A stretch of DNA of 64,000 bases from Chaetoderma sp. LZ-2023a (lineage: Eukaryota; Mollusca; Caudofoveata; Chaetodermatida; Chaetodermatidae). Where the stretch lies: contig CM067374.1 in the NCBI GenBank assembly GCA_034401795.1, positions 131,947,262 through 132,011,261 of the forward strand. The letters are read 5' to 3'. Under the pieces are notes generated by a model. It ran no database searches. It had not been told where the DNA came from and saw only the letters and a program-made list of their open reading frames with translations. This document shows positions 10,511 through 21,798 of this stretch, one piece after another (the first letter of the stretch is position 1; every line of letters begins with the position of its first letter). Position numbers and translations under genes: made by a program.

Positions 10511-10850
10511 TGGTCCTCCTCCTAGTCGTGGTCGTTGTTGTCATCATCAACATTCAGATATTAAAGCCTGAATATCGTTCCTTGTCGGCATGATAAAAAG
10601 CTAAAATGCCATGGACATTGGGTGGCAAATTCTATCACCAATATCAGTATAAGATAAGGTGAGCTTTCCGTTAAGTGATTACCATATTGGATGGGTGTTT
10701 ACCTATGTGACCGGGAAAGACAACCTGGTCACTGATTACAGGTATGTGAATATGATCAATGCTCTTTTGGCGCTATGAAGATAAAGATTTCTGAAAACTC
10801 TTTGGAGTCATACTAGACAAATTATTGATGTCTGACTTGGAGATAACGCA

Positions 10851-10950
10851 CGTACGCACGCAGGCGCGCGCGCGGACGCACCACCGTAAGCACGCCTGTA
10901 CACACACACACGCGCGCGCGCGCTCACGCACAACACCGTACGCACGCACG
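10851..10950 (+). repeat. Alternating purine-pyrimidine (CA/CG) tract
   Basis: GCGCGCGCGCGG, ACACACACACGCGCGCGCGC and (ACGC)n stretches; a potential Z-DNA former. Confidence 0.85.
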
Positions 10951-11224
10951 CACTCACATGAAATCTAGAGTCTATCATAAGTGCTCTAAGTATCAATAAT
11001 GCTAAGAAAAGAATTAATGTAATTACAAAAATAAGTTCAAGATGTAGGCCTATCACGAGTAATCGCCGCTTTAGTTTAACACTACAGAACCGATAAGCTA
11101 AATTCTTCATCTCTAAACAACCATGTGGGCAGTTACTTATACTTATACGGGTATACTTTGACATCTGAATTCGCCCCTGCCCCCTCCCCCAACCCCATGC
11201 GCAGTGATCATTTTATACCGTGGA

Positions 11225-11900
11225 CCAACGACCAGACTATTGAGCGCGTCGCATGGTTGCCAGTCCAGAGGGACTGTCGCATCCAAATTCACGACACGGA
11301 ACTCCCTATAGTAGTACCATTATTTGACAAGAGAGGACACTTCGAATAACTCCTTGTCCCATGCAAATCGGGTCTAATGTCTCACATTGAGTAACTGAAC
11401 CCCCGCTTTAAATAGCTCCGTAAATATATATTCAAGGTCATATATCATGTCATTCTTACCAAGATGGAGTGTACATTCATGTAGTTACTCGCATACATGC
11501 ATTAATCCACGTTTTTCTGTTGCAAATATATGGGTAAACGTGATTTTAAAATCCTAGCGAACGATGCAGTACATGTCGGAAATAACATAGAATGTGTACA
11601 AAACAAACCCAGAAACATTTTATTTAATACTTTAGAACTTTGAAAACAATCTCATAAATGCTCTGTTGAATAATTTGAATATAATTTGATGGGAAGAGAT
11701 TGTTGCCTTAGGAAGCAATGACTTCCAATCGGATTATGTTCAAAATATCCAATGGTATCAATATTTATCTTATTTTTGGGTGTACTGTTTGTCATGATGG
11801 TGTGGCTCCCTCCAATAATTAGGAGCGCCGCGACGCGATATGTTGCTGCACATCTTATAACGCGCTCTTCCACCCGGGTTATACACCAACCCCACCATCG
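11225..11900 (+). repeat. Dispersed repeat C, plus-oriented copy
   Basis: Reads as the reverse complement of 63295-63895 over most of its length. Shared blocks in order: CTCACATTGAGTAACTGAA, CCCGCTTTAAATAGCTC, CATGTCATTCTTACCAAGAT, CATGCATTAATCCACG, a family-B-like foldback at 11660-11756, then GATATGTTGCTGCACATC and GCGCTCTTCCACCCGGG. The 74-codon ORF at 11125-11349 falls inside it and is not shared as a clean frame. Probably a non-autonomous transposon. Confidence 0.75.
11660..11756 (+). repeat. Foldback family B, variant subfamily (inside repeat C)
   Basis: Left arm CTGTTGAATAATTTGAATAT, then GATTGTTGCC. Right arm AAGCAATGACTTCCAATC, then TTCAAAATATCCAA. Closest to 63431-63500 and 21799-21900. 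Confidence 0.65.
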
Positions 11901-12038
11901 CCTCACCCACCACCACCCCACCCCCTGTATCGGCTCCTGTATAAGTGATTAACTATTTACATGCTGGATATTGTCAATTTGGCTCCTTGATAAAATTTAA
12001 ACTACGAACATGGCAGTGCTCAACACACGTGTCATGCG

Positions 12039-12538
12039 NNNNNNNNNNNNNNNNNNNNNNNNNNNNNNNNNNNNNNNNNNNNNNNNNNNNNNNNNNNNNN
12101 NNNNNNNNNNNNNNNNNNNNNNNNNNNNNNNNNNNNNNNNNNNNNNNNNNNNNNNNNNNNNNNNNNNNNNNNNNNNNNNNNNNNNNNNNNNNNNNNNNNN
12201 NNNNNNNNNNNNNNNNNNNNNNNNNNNNNNNNNNNNNNNNNNNNNNNNNNNNNNNNNNNNNNNNNNNNNNNNNNNNNNNNNNNNNNNNNNNNNNNNNNNN
12301 NNNNNNNNNNNNNNNNNNNNNNNNNNNNNNNNNNNNNNNNNNNNNNNNNNNNNNNNNNNNNNNNNNNNNNNNNNNNNNNNNNNNNNNNNNNNNNNNNNNN
12401 NNNNNNNNNNNNNNNNNNNNNNNNNNNNNNNNNNNNNNNNNNNNNNNNNNNNNNNNNNNNNNNNNNNNNNNNNNNNNNNNNNNNNNNNNNNNNNNNNNNN
12501 NNNNNNNNNNNNNNNNNNNNNNNNNNNNNNNNNNNNNN
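12039..12538. other. Assembly gap of exactly 500 N
   Basis: A round-number gap joins two contigs. The flanks mirror each other: 12022-12038 (AACACACGTGTCATGCG) is the exact reverse complement of 12539-12555. Reading frames that cross the gap are artefacts. Confidence 1.
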
Positions 12539-12555
12539 CGCATGACACGTGTGTT

Positions 12556-13149
12556 CTAAAGATGGATGCTGTAGATTTTCATCAATTTAATTGTATTTAA
12601 TTCAGTTAGGGCAAAGTCCGGGTGACTAAGTGTAACATGGTTATGTCGACCACTGGTTATTTATAAATATGTGTCAATCATTGGGACGGTGGAAAGTCGA
12701 GCTAGCCAGGTCATCTCGTTGTGAGTAATAGAAGTGCACTAATGCTAAATGAATAGGATGCTGTTTATAGCGTTACATAACCAGCAAATGAGATTAGTAT
12801 AATAATGTTGGAATAGGATGAATTAATTGGAAAAGGTTCCATGGAAATAATCAATATTTAGTGGCAAGCGATGGGATCATGAATTATGAAAATAAATTGA
12901 ACGTGACTGACTGACATAATTGATGACATAGGCACTCTAGTATTTCACCGTGGGCTAGAACAACACCTTCTGGTAATAATCATCCAGCACGTGTGCCTAG
13001 CAACCCTAGTATTCTCGAGACTTCTCCATTAGTACGCAATGGACAGGACATGGACATTGTAGCGACCTTTAGAAATTCATAACAGAATCGAAATTTATTG
13101 ATAAACTATATGCCACTCATTTGATGGCACACAACAACAACACATTCCG
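12556..13149. other. Unassigned DNA between gap and LTR-like region
   Basis: No repeat partner or coding motif was recognised. Confidence 0.35.
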
Positions 13150-13760
13150 TACTGTTGTTAGTTAGCTGACAGATCGCATCAAACCAGAACCGGTCCCCAC
13201 TGCTTTGTCTATGTGAGGCACAATCTCCATGGAAGCATTGGGCAGAGTATGATTGGTCAGAATGAGGTCATAACCAGTCAGGATTGATCAGACTCTGCAG
13301 TAAAGAATTGTAAAGAATAGATTTGTCCGCCAGGTAAAGTGAGGGAGGAATCACTGTTTGGCTGAAAGGACCAATTGGTTATCAGGTTAGAACTTCTAGG
13401 AAGAAATAAGCAGAGGTTGATTGGTGGGCTGGTTGTACATTTCTGCGACATGTATAGAGGCATGAATTCAGACTATAAAAGAGGCACTTCTCTCAGGATA
13501 ATTTAATCAACCACCATCTGTGATTCACTGGGCATCTCGTGCTTGTTCAGTTCGAAAAGCTGTGGCTCTTACGCCTAACATAGCTTTGTTAAGTTAGAGT
13601 AGGGTTAGGACTTAGGATAATTTAGCTATTTAGTTTTGTACAACGAATTGTACTAAATGTTTATTTGTGAGCGATTTTGCTCTAGACTTCAAACTTATTA
13701 TATTCTGTAAATAAAATTTTCATCTTACATATATGTAAGACCGTTGTTTGTTAGGTTGAT
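13150..13760 (+). promoter_or_regulatory. LTR-like promoter region upstream of the Gypsy element
   Basis: It has the order expected of a U3-R-U5: CCAAT-type boxes (CCAATTGG near 13370), a TATA box CTATAAAAG (13472-13480), a transcribed stretch, then AATAAA at 13710-13715, all ahead of gag remnants. The start TGTTAGTTAGC near 13153 is a plausible LTR terminus. No matching 3' LTR was found to the right of 18250 and no primer-binding site was proven, so 'LTR' is an inference. Confidence 0.35.
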
Positions 13761-14228
13761 TAAGTAGGAATCTGGTTGAACTAGGAGCAATACCCAGTCC
13801 TTACCAGCAAGTCAGATTAGGCCCAGCAGTCAAAGATAAATATCGTCTATTTCACCATCTGTCAGACGAGGCGAGCCGACTGCAGTTACTCCTTCATCAA
13901 CACCGGCGACGTTGTCGCAGCAACACTCACGTTTCCGGTAGTGAAGCGGGAGACATCGTAGATCTGAGTGAGAAGAGTTCCTGACGACCCTTGAAGAAAT
14001 CAAAATCTTCACTATGTAAAAACACCAGTGGATGGTTGTAGCACGTCCGCTGAAACAGCTTTTATCCAAGCACCACATCCAACCACTATGACACCTAACA
14101 CACGCTGTCCTCTAGTGGTATGAAATACACAACCTCCACCACCATCACCTACGGCATCCAACAGCAGTTGTTGTGATACGGACGATCTTAACCATTCCTT
14201 GTCTTGAACTAGAAAACGACGCAAACAC

Positions 14229-14330
14229 GTGTATAGAACCAAGCGATGGCATAGGCACTGTTTCTTCTGCTCTGCTAAGAAAGATGTAATGATGAACTGT
14301 CCTAGATGGATGGCTCAGGTTGCACACTGC
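14229..14330 (+). pseudogene. Gag nucleocapsid zinc-knuckle remnant
   Basis: The frame reads RWHRHCFFCSAKKDVMMNCP from about 14247. Spacing is Cys-x2-Cys-x4-Asp-x4-Cys, that is, a CCHC knuckle with the metal-binding His replaced by Asp. Such knuckles in Gag bind element RNA. No capsid sequence upstream is confidently readable. Confidence 0.45.
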
Positions 14331-14880
14331 AATCTTACCAGTCGAATACACGAGTTCACACTACACTGCACCACCAACAACAACGGATCTAGTCCCATTG
14401 CTACCCCCAGCACTGTTGCCGCCTAAGCAAAACAAGCAGCAGCATCGACAGGTTGATCCCTTTCACACTCAGCCACACACCACACTCATGGAAGCCATTG
14501 ACAAACAAGCAGTCTACATAGAAGACCCATCCTCAGCACAGGAAGATAACCAGAAAATTACATTGAAAACTCTTCCTCAAGCACATTGCAAAGTAATCTA
14601 TAAGTTTGCTTGTTTATTTGGTGGCATTTCCACCAGTGCCACAGTGGACACTGGAGCTTCCATCAACGTCTTCAACCATCGCTTACATGAGATCATTCCA
14701 CCTCATAGACAGCCACCCTGTAAGCCTACATACATATTTTTGCAAACAGCCACCGGCGCTAACGTCCCAGTAGCTGGTACTACAAACATCGTGATACAGA
14801 TAAAGGAAATGCAGTTCATTCAGCGAGTTGTAGTTGCCTCCATTCAAAATAGTGCCCTATTAGGCTCTCAGCACCAGTGA
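14320..14880 (+). pseudogene. Gypsy aspartic protease region
   Basis: The 186-codon frame contains the retropepsin active-site motif VDTGASINVF (Asp codon 14647-14649), preceded by TTSA-type strand residues and followed by ANVPVAGTTNIVIQI, the flap-to-second-loop area. A retropepsin matures the element's Gag-Pol polyprotein. The frame ends at TGA 14878-14880 before the polyprotein would reach RT. The N-terminal part is Gln/Pro-rich gag-pro linker. Confidence 0.75.
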
Positions 14881-15402
14881 CGCTGTAATACACTGCAAAC
14901 AACAGGAATTAGACATACACGGCCGCCGCATATCTTTGGGACCAGAATCATCATTGTACGATACCTGTGCATTGATATTAGCCTTTACAGCCACAGTTGA
15001 GCCGGGACAGGAGCAAATTCTCTGGGCCACTGAACCCCAATTAGGAAACAATACACACAGCAATGTTGGAACCCGACCCTGAATGCATGTTAGCCTCGCA
15101 ATGTGTTAGTGCACGAATGCTAGTCGACACCACCAATAAGGATCAGATACCTTTTAGGGAATTCAATGGCACAGCTGATTCAATCACGCTTGTCCCAGGT
15201 GTGCTCTGCAGCCATTTGTTGGGACGTGATTTCGGTGGAAACACACATCACTACACCTACACAAACAACACTTTCTGATGACAATTTGCCAGAACAGTTA
15301 CATGATTTATATTTGCATGCCACAGCTGGAGTAACAAAATCTCATAAACGTGGATGTATGTCGTCTTCTATACAAGTACCGAGATAGTTTTTCCACAGGC
15401 GA

Positions 15403-16170
15403 CATGGACCTGGGTGAAACCCATCTGGTACGCCACTCTATCGACACCGGAAATAATCGACCAGTCCGTCAGCTGGTACGTCATCTACCTATACACAAGG
15501 AAGCAGGTCAATGATATGTTAAAGACAGGCATATTCGAACAATCTGCGTCTACATTGGCCAGGCCCATAGTCCTCGCAGGCAAGAAGGACAGATCTTTTA
15601 GCTTTGCATTGACTATGGTGCCTACATGATCTAAGCATTAAGGTTGCATATCTGCTTCACAGAATAGATCAGGCTTTAGATTCATTATCAGCAGCCAAAT
15701 GGTTCTGTTTTCCTGACCTTGCGAGTGGCTACTGGCGAGTAGCTATGGATGAGGCTGATCGCGAAAAGACCGCATTTGTCTACAGAGATGGCCTGTTCCA
15801 GTTCCGCAAGATGCCCTATGGCGTGTGCAACGCTCCTGGTACATGTGAGCATCTCATTGAATAGGTTTTACCCTCCCTAAAATGGGAAATATGCTTGTGT
15901 TAAATAGATGACGTAATCGTCTTTGGCTCTTCGTTTGAGCAAACCGTATCAAACTTGGGTAACTTGGTAATGCGTTTTCAGACCGCAAACTTAAAGCTCA
16001 AACCCAAGAAATGCCATTTCTTTAGGAACAATGTTGAATTTCTGGGGCGCATCATATCGACTCATGGAGTGGTCACACAACCAGAAAAGACTCGTGCTGT
16101 AGGAGAATGGAAGACTCTTACCTCAATAACAAATACTAGGAGCTCCCTAGGCGTTATTCCAGATCACTAA
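15403..16170 (+). pseudogene. Gypsy reverse transcriptase, disrupted
   Basis: Motifs in order over shifting frames: DLGETHLVRHSIDTGNNRPV (15403 on), LARPIVLAGKKDRSFSF (15568-15610), KWFCFPDLASGYWRVAMDEA then DREKTAFVYRDGLFQFRKMP (15700-15815), and KLKPKKCHFFRNNVEFLG (15990-16044). In the catalytic box the YIDD tyrosine codon is TAA, so the box reads stop-IDD. Another stop (TAG) precedes it at about 15862. Family enzymes synthesise cDNA on a tRNA primer; this copy cannot. Confidence 0.85.
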
Positions 16171-16729
16171 AAAGGATAGACCATTTGAGTGGATGAGTGA
16201 GTGTGAGGTTTCCTTCAAGGCGCTGAAGGAGCAAATGATGTCTGCCACAATTCTTGCTCATCGAACCATAGCCTCGATTTCATCTTAGACACTGATGCGT
16301 CTGCTTATGCCATAGGCGCTGTTCTATCACAGGATGTAGAAGATGGAACTGAGCAGCTACTAGGGTATGGTTCACGTACCCTAAATAAAACAGAAACGTT
16401 ATGTAACCATGAAGAGAGAATTATTGGCCACAGTCTAATTCGTCAAGTATTACATACACTTTCTGTATGGACGCCCTTTCACATTGCGTACAGACCACGC
16501 CTCACCATGCTGGCTCAGGAACCTAAAGAATCCTGAAGGTCAGGTAGCAAGATGGCTGGAATCCCTGCAGGCCTATAACTTCACTGTTGTTCATAGACCC
16601 GGCAAGTTGCATGGAAATGTGGATGCCTTGAGCAGAATAGGACACGAGGATGAACAGGAAGTGGCCACCACCGTGACACACAACATATGGCCAGTTCACA
16701 CATTTCCAGAACTGCGGCGCACAGACTGA
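16170..16729 (+). pseudogene. Gypsy RNase H, disrupted
   Basis: Reads RPFEWMSECEVSFKALKEQM, then LDTDASAYAIGAVLSQD (the first RNase H Asp within TDAS), then in another frame RTDHASPCWLRNLKNPEGQV and HRPGKLHGNVDALSR, the canonical C-terminal end of Gypsy RNase H (the N-x-DALSR motif retains its Asp). Frameshifts around 16200-16270 and 16390-16480 break it. It would remove RNA from RNA-DNA hybrids. Confidence 0.8.
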
Positions 16730-16882
16730 GATGTGGAAAAACTCACTCAAGAACAGGCAACGGACGCACAAACACGAAATATATGCATGTGAATCCATGA
16801 GGGGGTACGCCCGCTTAAGGAATCTATCAGTTCCTTATCTACTGCGGCCAAATATTACTATCAAAGATACGAGGAGTGCCAT

Positions 16883-18113
16883 GTGCACAATGGCATTCTT
16901 TATATCAACAAACGCATTATAATTCCCGAGCGTTTCCGAGTCATGATATTAGAACAACTGCATGAAAATTCTGGACATTTGGCTGTAGAAAGAACCACTG
17001 AATGGATAAAACAGGGATTCCGCTGGATAGAAGCACGTGACAATGTGAAGGCATTGGTGGCCAAATGTATGTCCTGCCAGCACTGTGCTGTTGGTCAACA
17101 CCACACTGCACCATTAGAAATTAAAATCGTTGCTGAAATGTGGGAGCGAGTGACTATTATTGCTGAGCTCGGACCTCTGAATACAGCAGATGAAGGAAAT
17201 AAATACATTCTCGTACTTCAAGACTATTTTATGAAGTGGGTAGAAGCATTTGCTTTGTCGGACCAAGAGGCATCCATGGTGGTGTAGGTCCTGGCGAGTA
17301 ATGTGTTCTGCCATTTCGGTATGCCCTATGAGTTAGACTCCGAGCAAGGTAGCAATTTTGAGAGTCGCTTGATCTCCGAACAGCAAATTGTTTCATATAG
17401 TCAAAACACACATGACACCATACCATCCATGTGGTGACGGGATGGTAGAGAGGTTCAATGGAACTCTCACAGTCATGCTGACTAAAGAAACAGACCTTAA
17501 TTGTCGTGATTGGGATCTTCGACTCCCTTATGTGCTCATGTCATATCAAACTTCAATACATACCTGCACGTGTTATACCCCTGCTGGGTTATTGTTAGTC
17601 CATGAGTTAGCCGTACCAGTGGATCTAGCCATCCCTAGGATTCCTGGGGAAATGAACTCACCCTCTCTATATGTAGAACTCATGTGCCTGCGGATAGAAC
17701 AGGTGCATGAGCTAGTTACAGAAACACTGTCCACTGTACACCAGTGCCAGAAAACCTGGCATGATCGCCATGTACAAGGAGACCCATATGAAGTACCAAA
17801 CGTGGTATGGGTTCACGATACACGACGTTCTGTAAACATGCCTAGTAAGCTGAGTTACCAGTGGAAAGGCCCTTATGTGGTAGTAGGTAAGAAGTTGGAC
17901 GTGACCTACAAAATCCGCACCTCGGATGGCCCGACCTTAGTCATCCACTTTGATCGGCTTCAACCTTGTGTTGGCAGCGACCCAGTGCCTGAGCTCAGGC
18001 TCGGCGACAAGCATAACACTGGTACCCAGACCGTTGCCTCTTCAGAGACAAGATTAGCCCAGTGCACAGTGGTGTCAGTTCGGCCCTCACCTACCAGGCC
18101 AGGATTTGGGTGA
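16883..18113 (+). pseudogene. Gypsy integrase with GPY/F module, disrupted
   Basis: 16921-17095 gives the HHCC zinc finger (HENSGHLAVERTTEWIKQGF ... CMSCQHC). The core follows: WERVTIIAELGPLNTADEGN, where the first catalytic Asp (DxxGP) is Ala, and DSEQGSNFES, where the second Asp (SDQG) is Glu. The third acidic residue survives in DGMVERFN (17440-17463), in a shifted frame. TAG at 17285-17287 ends the first segment. The second, 17388-18113, runs through YQWKGPYVVVGKKLDVTYKI, the GPY/F module common in Gypsy integrases. Integration activity is excluded. Confidence 0.87.
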
Positions 18114-18229
18114 ACAAATGACTAATGCTGAGGAAGATGGAGAGCCACATACTTAACCCTCTCCCTCCTTAGATCAGGTCTACTGGGTCTGGTAATCTGT
18201 ATTTGAAGACCTTTTCGTTTGTGCTGTAC

Positions 18230-18248
18230 AAGGGGGAAAATGGAAAAG
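18230..18248 (+). other. Candidate polypurine tract
   Basis: AAGGGGGAAAATGGAAAAG lies 117 bases after the integrase stop, where an LTR retrotransposon primes its plus-strand DNA. The expected 3' LTR beginning TG is not obvious to the right. Confidence 0.5.
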
Positions 18249-19892
18249 TTGTTCCCCCTTCCTCTTCCCGCTCCCAACCGCTCTATGCTATCCTCCACCC
18301 ATTAAAGAGTTGCCACAAACAGAAGCTGAAGCTGTCCCAAGCCGCAGTGCCTCTTGTGGGGTGGAACATATAATACGTATGTAGCATGGAAGTGGATAGA
18401 TTTGATGAAACCTTGGCCTGTTCTAGCAAACAGGAAAACCTAACCACTCGGCGTACCTCACATGCCCAAACTCTCCCCAAAATCGCGATATCACCCCACG
18501 CCCCCACCCCTCCAAGCAGCACCCCATCTCGATGCCGCACCCCCATTCCAAATTGCGTCCAGATTGCGTCCCTCAACTCCACGCCGAGTTCGGACATCAC
18601 ACGCCCTATTCATGTTTCAGATATTTCAGATATGAGAGAATCTGCTGTTTCAAAAAGGGTGGGCTCCCGTGCGCCAGTCGCTGTGACGGCTGACGTCCGT
18701 CATGGAGGCAGCCTTATCAGTAGATTCTCGGCTCGTCTATTTCCCACGCACAAAAGATATGATCAAGCGCTAACCATTGTGAAATGGGAGATCGTCCTCC
18801 CCATCCATGAATCATCCCCCTCCATACGCTTCACCATGGCCCCCCCCCCCCCCTGTGTGCGATCAGGACAGACATATAACACAGAACGCAAGATTCACCC
18901 TGACACCACTTGCTCTATGCCTGAGTGCTTTAGAAATCCAGAATTATCAGCGTACACCACCACCACATCTACAACATGGTTAACATCCTTCTAGTCATCC
19001 AAGCAACCGCTCAGCAAACTACACCTATCCATTCCTGCAGAAAGGATAAGCACACAGAATCTGCAACAATCTGCACCGCAGGAATTCAACGGACGATTTT
19101 TTGCCGCACACCCACATACTTCATTAACCGACTCGGCATAGGTCAGCATGGGAAATATGCCCCTCAGCATAACGTAACCAAGATAGCATACGACTCAAGC
19201 TTCCCCATCACTATTCACCACCACATACAAGGACCAAAGCAACATTTTTTGCCATACGCTCACTTTCACCACAGTCATGCGGAAACATATATATATATAT
19301 ATGTGGCGAAATATCAGCTTCATGGATATCATCATTCCATGCTCCAATGAACATACCTCCCCTTGGAAGCGACATCCGCAATACCCATAAAAATAAACAA
19401 CATCAAATACACGTAATCCCAGATGACTTTAGCTAGAGAGCAGGATTGACCGCAGACTGTCATCAGTATGTGCAAAGGAATTTGCTACCGAAACCAAGGC
19501 TCGATAATGGTCTGGTCCAAGAACGACAGTAAGCTATGACATCATCCACGCTCTAGGTAACTCTGTCTCGCCTTTAGAAGCTCGGCCATTAAAGAGTGAA
19601 AACATCCAATGTCTGTCAGTGTCATCATCGCAAGCGCCGCAGCATTGCCACCCCGCCCCAATAACATTCACACTGCATTACAACACAATATTCATCCGTA
19701 ACAACCAGCCACACGTACTAACTACTCCCATCAACAAGTCAACAAATACAGGCACTCAGAATGATCGTTACACAAATCTCCAACAACGACATTTGATTAT
19801 TGTAACTGTGGCACGTTTTTATGAGCTGTATTGTACCAATTGAGTTCACATCTAGGTGCGGCGAAATTAGTCCCTCATATATATACGTACGG
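18249..19892. other. Unassigned C/A-rich DNA
   Basis: Cytosine- and adenine-rich on the plus strand, with a C-run at 18841-18853 and an (AT)n run near 19288. An ATG-started 202-codon frame at 18386-18994 is Ser/Thr/Pro-rich and matches no family I recognise; its composition follows the local base bias, so I do not call it a gene. Confidence 0.35.
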
Positions 19893-19895
19893 ACG

Positions 19896-19968
<73 letters not shown>
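19893..19968 (+). repeat. (GTGC)n microsatellite
   Basis: About 18 perfect GTGC/GCGT tetranucleotide units. Translations give Cys-Val-Arg-Ala or His-Ala-Arg-Thr repeats, which are not genes. Confidence 0.98.
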
Positions 19969-20035
19969 GACGTCGTGTTGTAATAATAATATGTGACATC
20001 ATATCAATATGATCTTGAATGTATGATGTATGATT

Positions 20036-20215
20036 ACTGCATTCTGCGGTTGTAGTTACTGTAGTAGAAACATCCTAAAGCTGCAAACAGGCCATCTTCG
20101 CTTTTGCCCACTGTGTCTGCCCCTCAGCCGAAATCCTTAGCTTCCTCAGGTCCGTTCTTGACGTGAGTGTACCGAGTCCTGCTTTCTTGAGGTCTTGAAC
20201 CCCGTTGGTTTACCC
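20036..20215 (-). pseudogene. LINE 3' tail, same family as 58560-59300
   Basis: Shares CTGCGGTTGTAG, TTCGCTTTTGCCCACTGTGT, TCAGCCGAAATCCTTAGCTT and CCTGCTTTCTTGAGGTC with 58575-58728. On the minus strand these encode the end of a LINE ORF2 (LGT..SRTDLRKLRI.AEG form). It is a short, 5'-truncated copy. Confidence 0.6.
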
Positions 20216-20340
20216 CGTCAGCCAATAGATGGATTTCTATCTATGACAATGCTAAGCTCAGTCAACATATTTAGCCTGTTGAAATCGACATGAAGCAGCT
20301 TTGAAGCCCGAACTCCCAAAATCTTAATTTCAAGGTAACT

Positions 20341-20460
20341 ATACAAGTAAGCTGTTGAATATTTTGAAAGTAATTTGACTTGGGCTGTTGCTGCTTATGG
20401 TATTTTGCTTATGGCAGCAACTGCTTCCAGTAAATTAGTTTTAGAATATTCGACAGAATG
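20341..20460 (+). repeat. Foldback family B, full copy
   Basis: Left arm AAGCTGTTGAATATTTTGAA, then GTAATTTGACT and GGGCTGTTGCTGC. Right arm GGCAGCAACTGCTTCC, then AGTAAATTAGTTTTAGAATA and TTCGACAG. The centre repeats TATGG..TTTTGCTTATGGC. Confidence 0.75.
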
Positions 20461-21215
20461 TTTGTTAAATTGTAAAATTGTACACTCGTAACGGACTTCA
20501 CGATTTCAGTGACGGAGCTATATGTCTTTATGATTATGACGTTAACTAACAATGGACGTAATTGATTATGATGTCAGGTACTTGAGTGACAGATTGGAGC
20601 GCTCCATTACAGCCATTGGTACATGGGCTACAGAAAGCGTTTCGTAATTTCAGACTCCAAAATTAAAAGACGACACTGTGAATCATCGGAATATGTTATG
20701 TCAAATGTGTGACATCATGTCTTCAGGGTAAGACAAACCATTGTTATAAGACCAGTCATTCTATCACATCCATCGATGCATTGTACAATAATGGTGTGAT
20801 TGGCTGAATCATTTCGTGACAGTGAGATTCCTTACAATAATCATATAACAATAAGTAAACATAGAAATAAGTTTTTTGCTGAAGAATCTATTTATTAAAT
20901 AATAATTATTATTTCCAAGTATTGTCACGCCCTATACGTATAATATCTGCTATTTTCGAACCATATTTTGAACAGGATGCACATGGCCATAACGTCCCCC
21001 ACCACTAAATTGACAAGCCCGGCAGGACTAAGTCTAACAACTTTGGTGATCAGGAAGTTTTATTTTATCTGAGTTAGAGTTGAATTCACATTTCGTATTG
21101 CAAGTAACGAAAGAAAGTGAATTAGAAATCTCTTTCTTACTCTGTATGACGCGAGTCATGGTATTTAACCGGCTAATTCTTATAAATCAGATATGGCAAA
21201 TTCTTTGTAATGAAC
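20461..21215. other. Unassigned AT-rich DNA
   Basis: No coding or repeat signal was recognised. Confidence 0.3.
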
Positions 21216-21310
21216 AGTCTATTGAATATTTTGAAACGAATTTGTCTGGGAGTTATTGCTGCCAATGGTATATGTTAGATTATATTAAAAATATCCAACG
21301 GTTTTCATGT
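21216..21310 (+). repeat. Foldback family B, diverged copy
   Basis: The left arm TCTATTGAATATTTTGAAAC and GGGAGTTATTGCTGCC is well preserved. The right arm is reduced to AAAAATATCCAACGG followed by CATGTATATTTATCC. Confidence 0.6.
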
Positions 21311-21497
21311 ATATTTATCCTAAAATTGAGATCATGACATTTTACGCATTAAATGATACAGAAATAGATTTATCATATACACAAGCCTTCTAGCCCGTTC
21401 CATATTTTTCGATATGAGCACACGTGCCATATTCAACGGAGTATTTTCATTGGCTGTTTGGTGCGCAACCCATTTAAATCGACCAATTAAAACATCG

Positions 21498-21716
21498 ATT
21501 GATGTGAGCGTGACTCGTAGGGATTACTGCGCGGTACTGTTTTACTACGATTTGTTTACTACGATTTGTCATTCATGAAACGTCATCGCAAAATGTCATC
21601 GTTTGACAGTTTATCAGTCGGCAGCGAAGTAACGATTGATGGCCGTGGCTCTGGCAAATTCAATCGTAGTAAAAATGTACCGCGCAGTAATCCCTACGAG
21701 TCACGCTCACATCAAT
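21498..21716. repeat. Foldback element with 56-bp arms
   Basis: Arms 21498-21553 and 21661-21716 are inverted copies: 40 identical bases beginning ATTGATGTGAGCGTGACTCG, a 2-base mismatch, then 13 identical bases (TTTTACTACGATT). The spacer of 107 bases begins with a second direct copy of TTTACTACGATTTG. It resembles a small hairpin transposon (MITE-like). No transposase is present. Confidence 0.85.
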
Positions 21717-21798
21717 CAATTCTGACTTTGATTATCAGCAAGTACATTATAACGCAGAAATACCTTAACATGTTTCCAAAACAAAATCAAACGTTGGC

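Larger units (their letters stand above)
13830..18248 (+). mobile_element. Ty3/Gypsy LTR retrotransposon, decayed internal region
   Basis: Domains occur in standard Gypsy order on the plus strand: gag zinc knuckle, retropepsin, RT, RNase H, integrase zinc finger, integrase core and GPY/F module, followed by a purine-rich tract. The proteins are homologous to those of autonomous LTR elements that copy RNA into DNA and integrate it. Multiple stops and frameshifts and altered catalytic residues show it is dead. Confidence 0.85.

Noticed and set aside
11125..11349. Coding exon ending ELPIVVPLFDKRGHFE
   Set aside because: Lies inside dispersed repeat C (partner at 63.3-63.9 kb), where the frame is not kept.
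11945..12600. Four frames of about 190 residues
   Set aside because: They consist of the 500-N gap.
18386..18994. 202-codon ATG-started ORF next to the Gypsy element, considered as an env-like gene
   Set aside because: No signal peptide, transmembrane segment or recognised motif; composition follows the C/A-rich DNA.
18250..19892. 3' LTR of the Gypsy element
   Set aside because: No stretch matches 13150-13760 by eye; either deleted, or the upstream region is not its LTR.
19739..20012. Cys-Val-Arg-Ala and His-Ala-Arg-Thr repeat proteins
   Set aside because: Translations of (GTGC)n.
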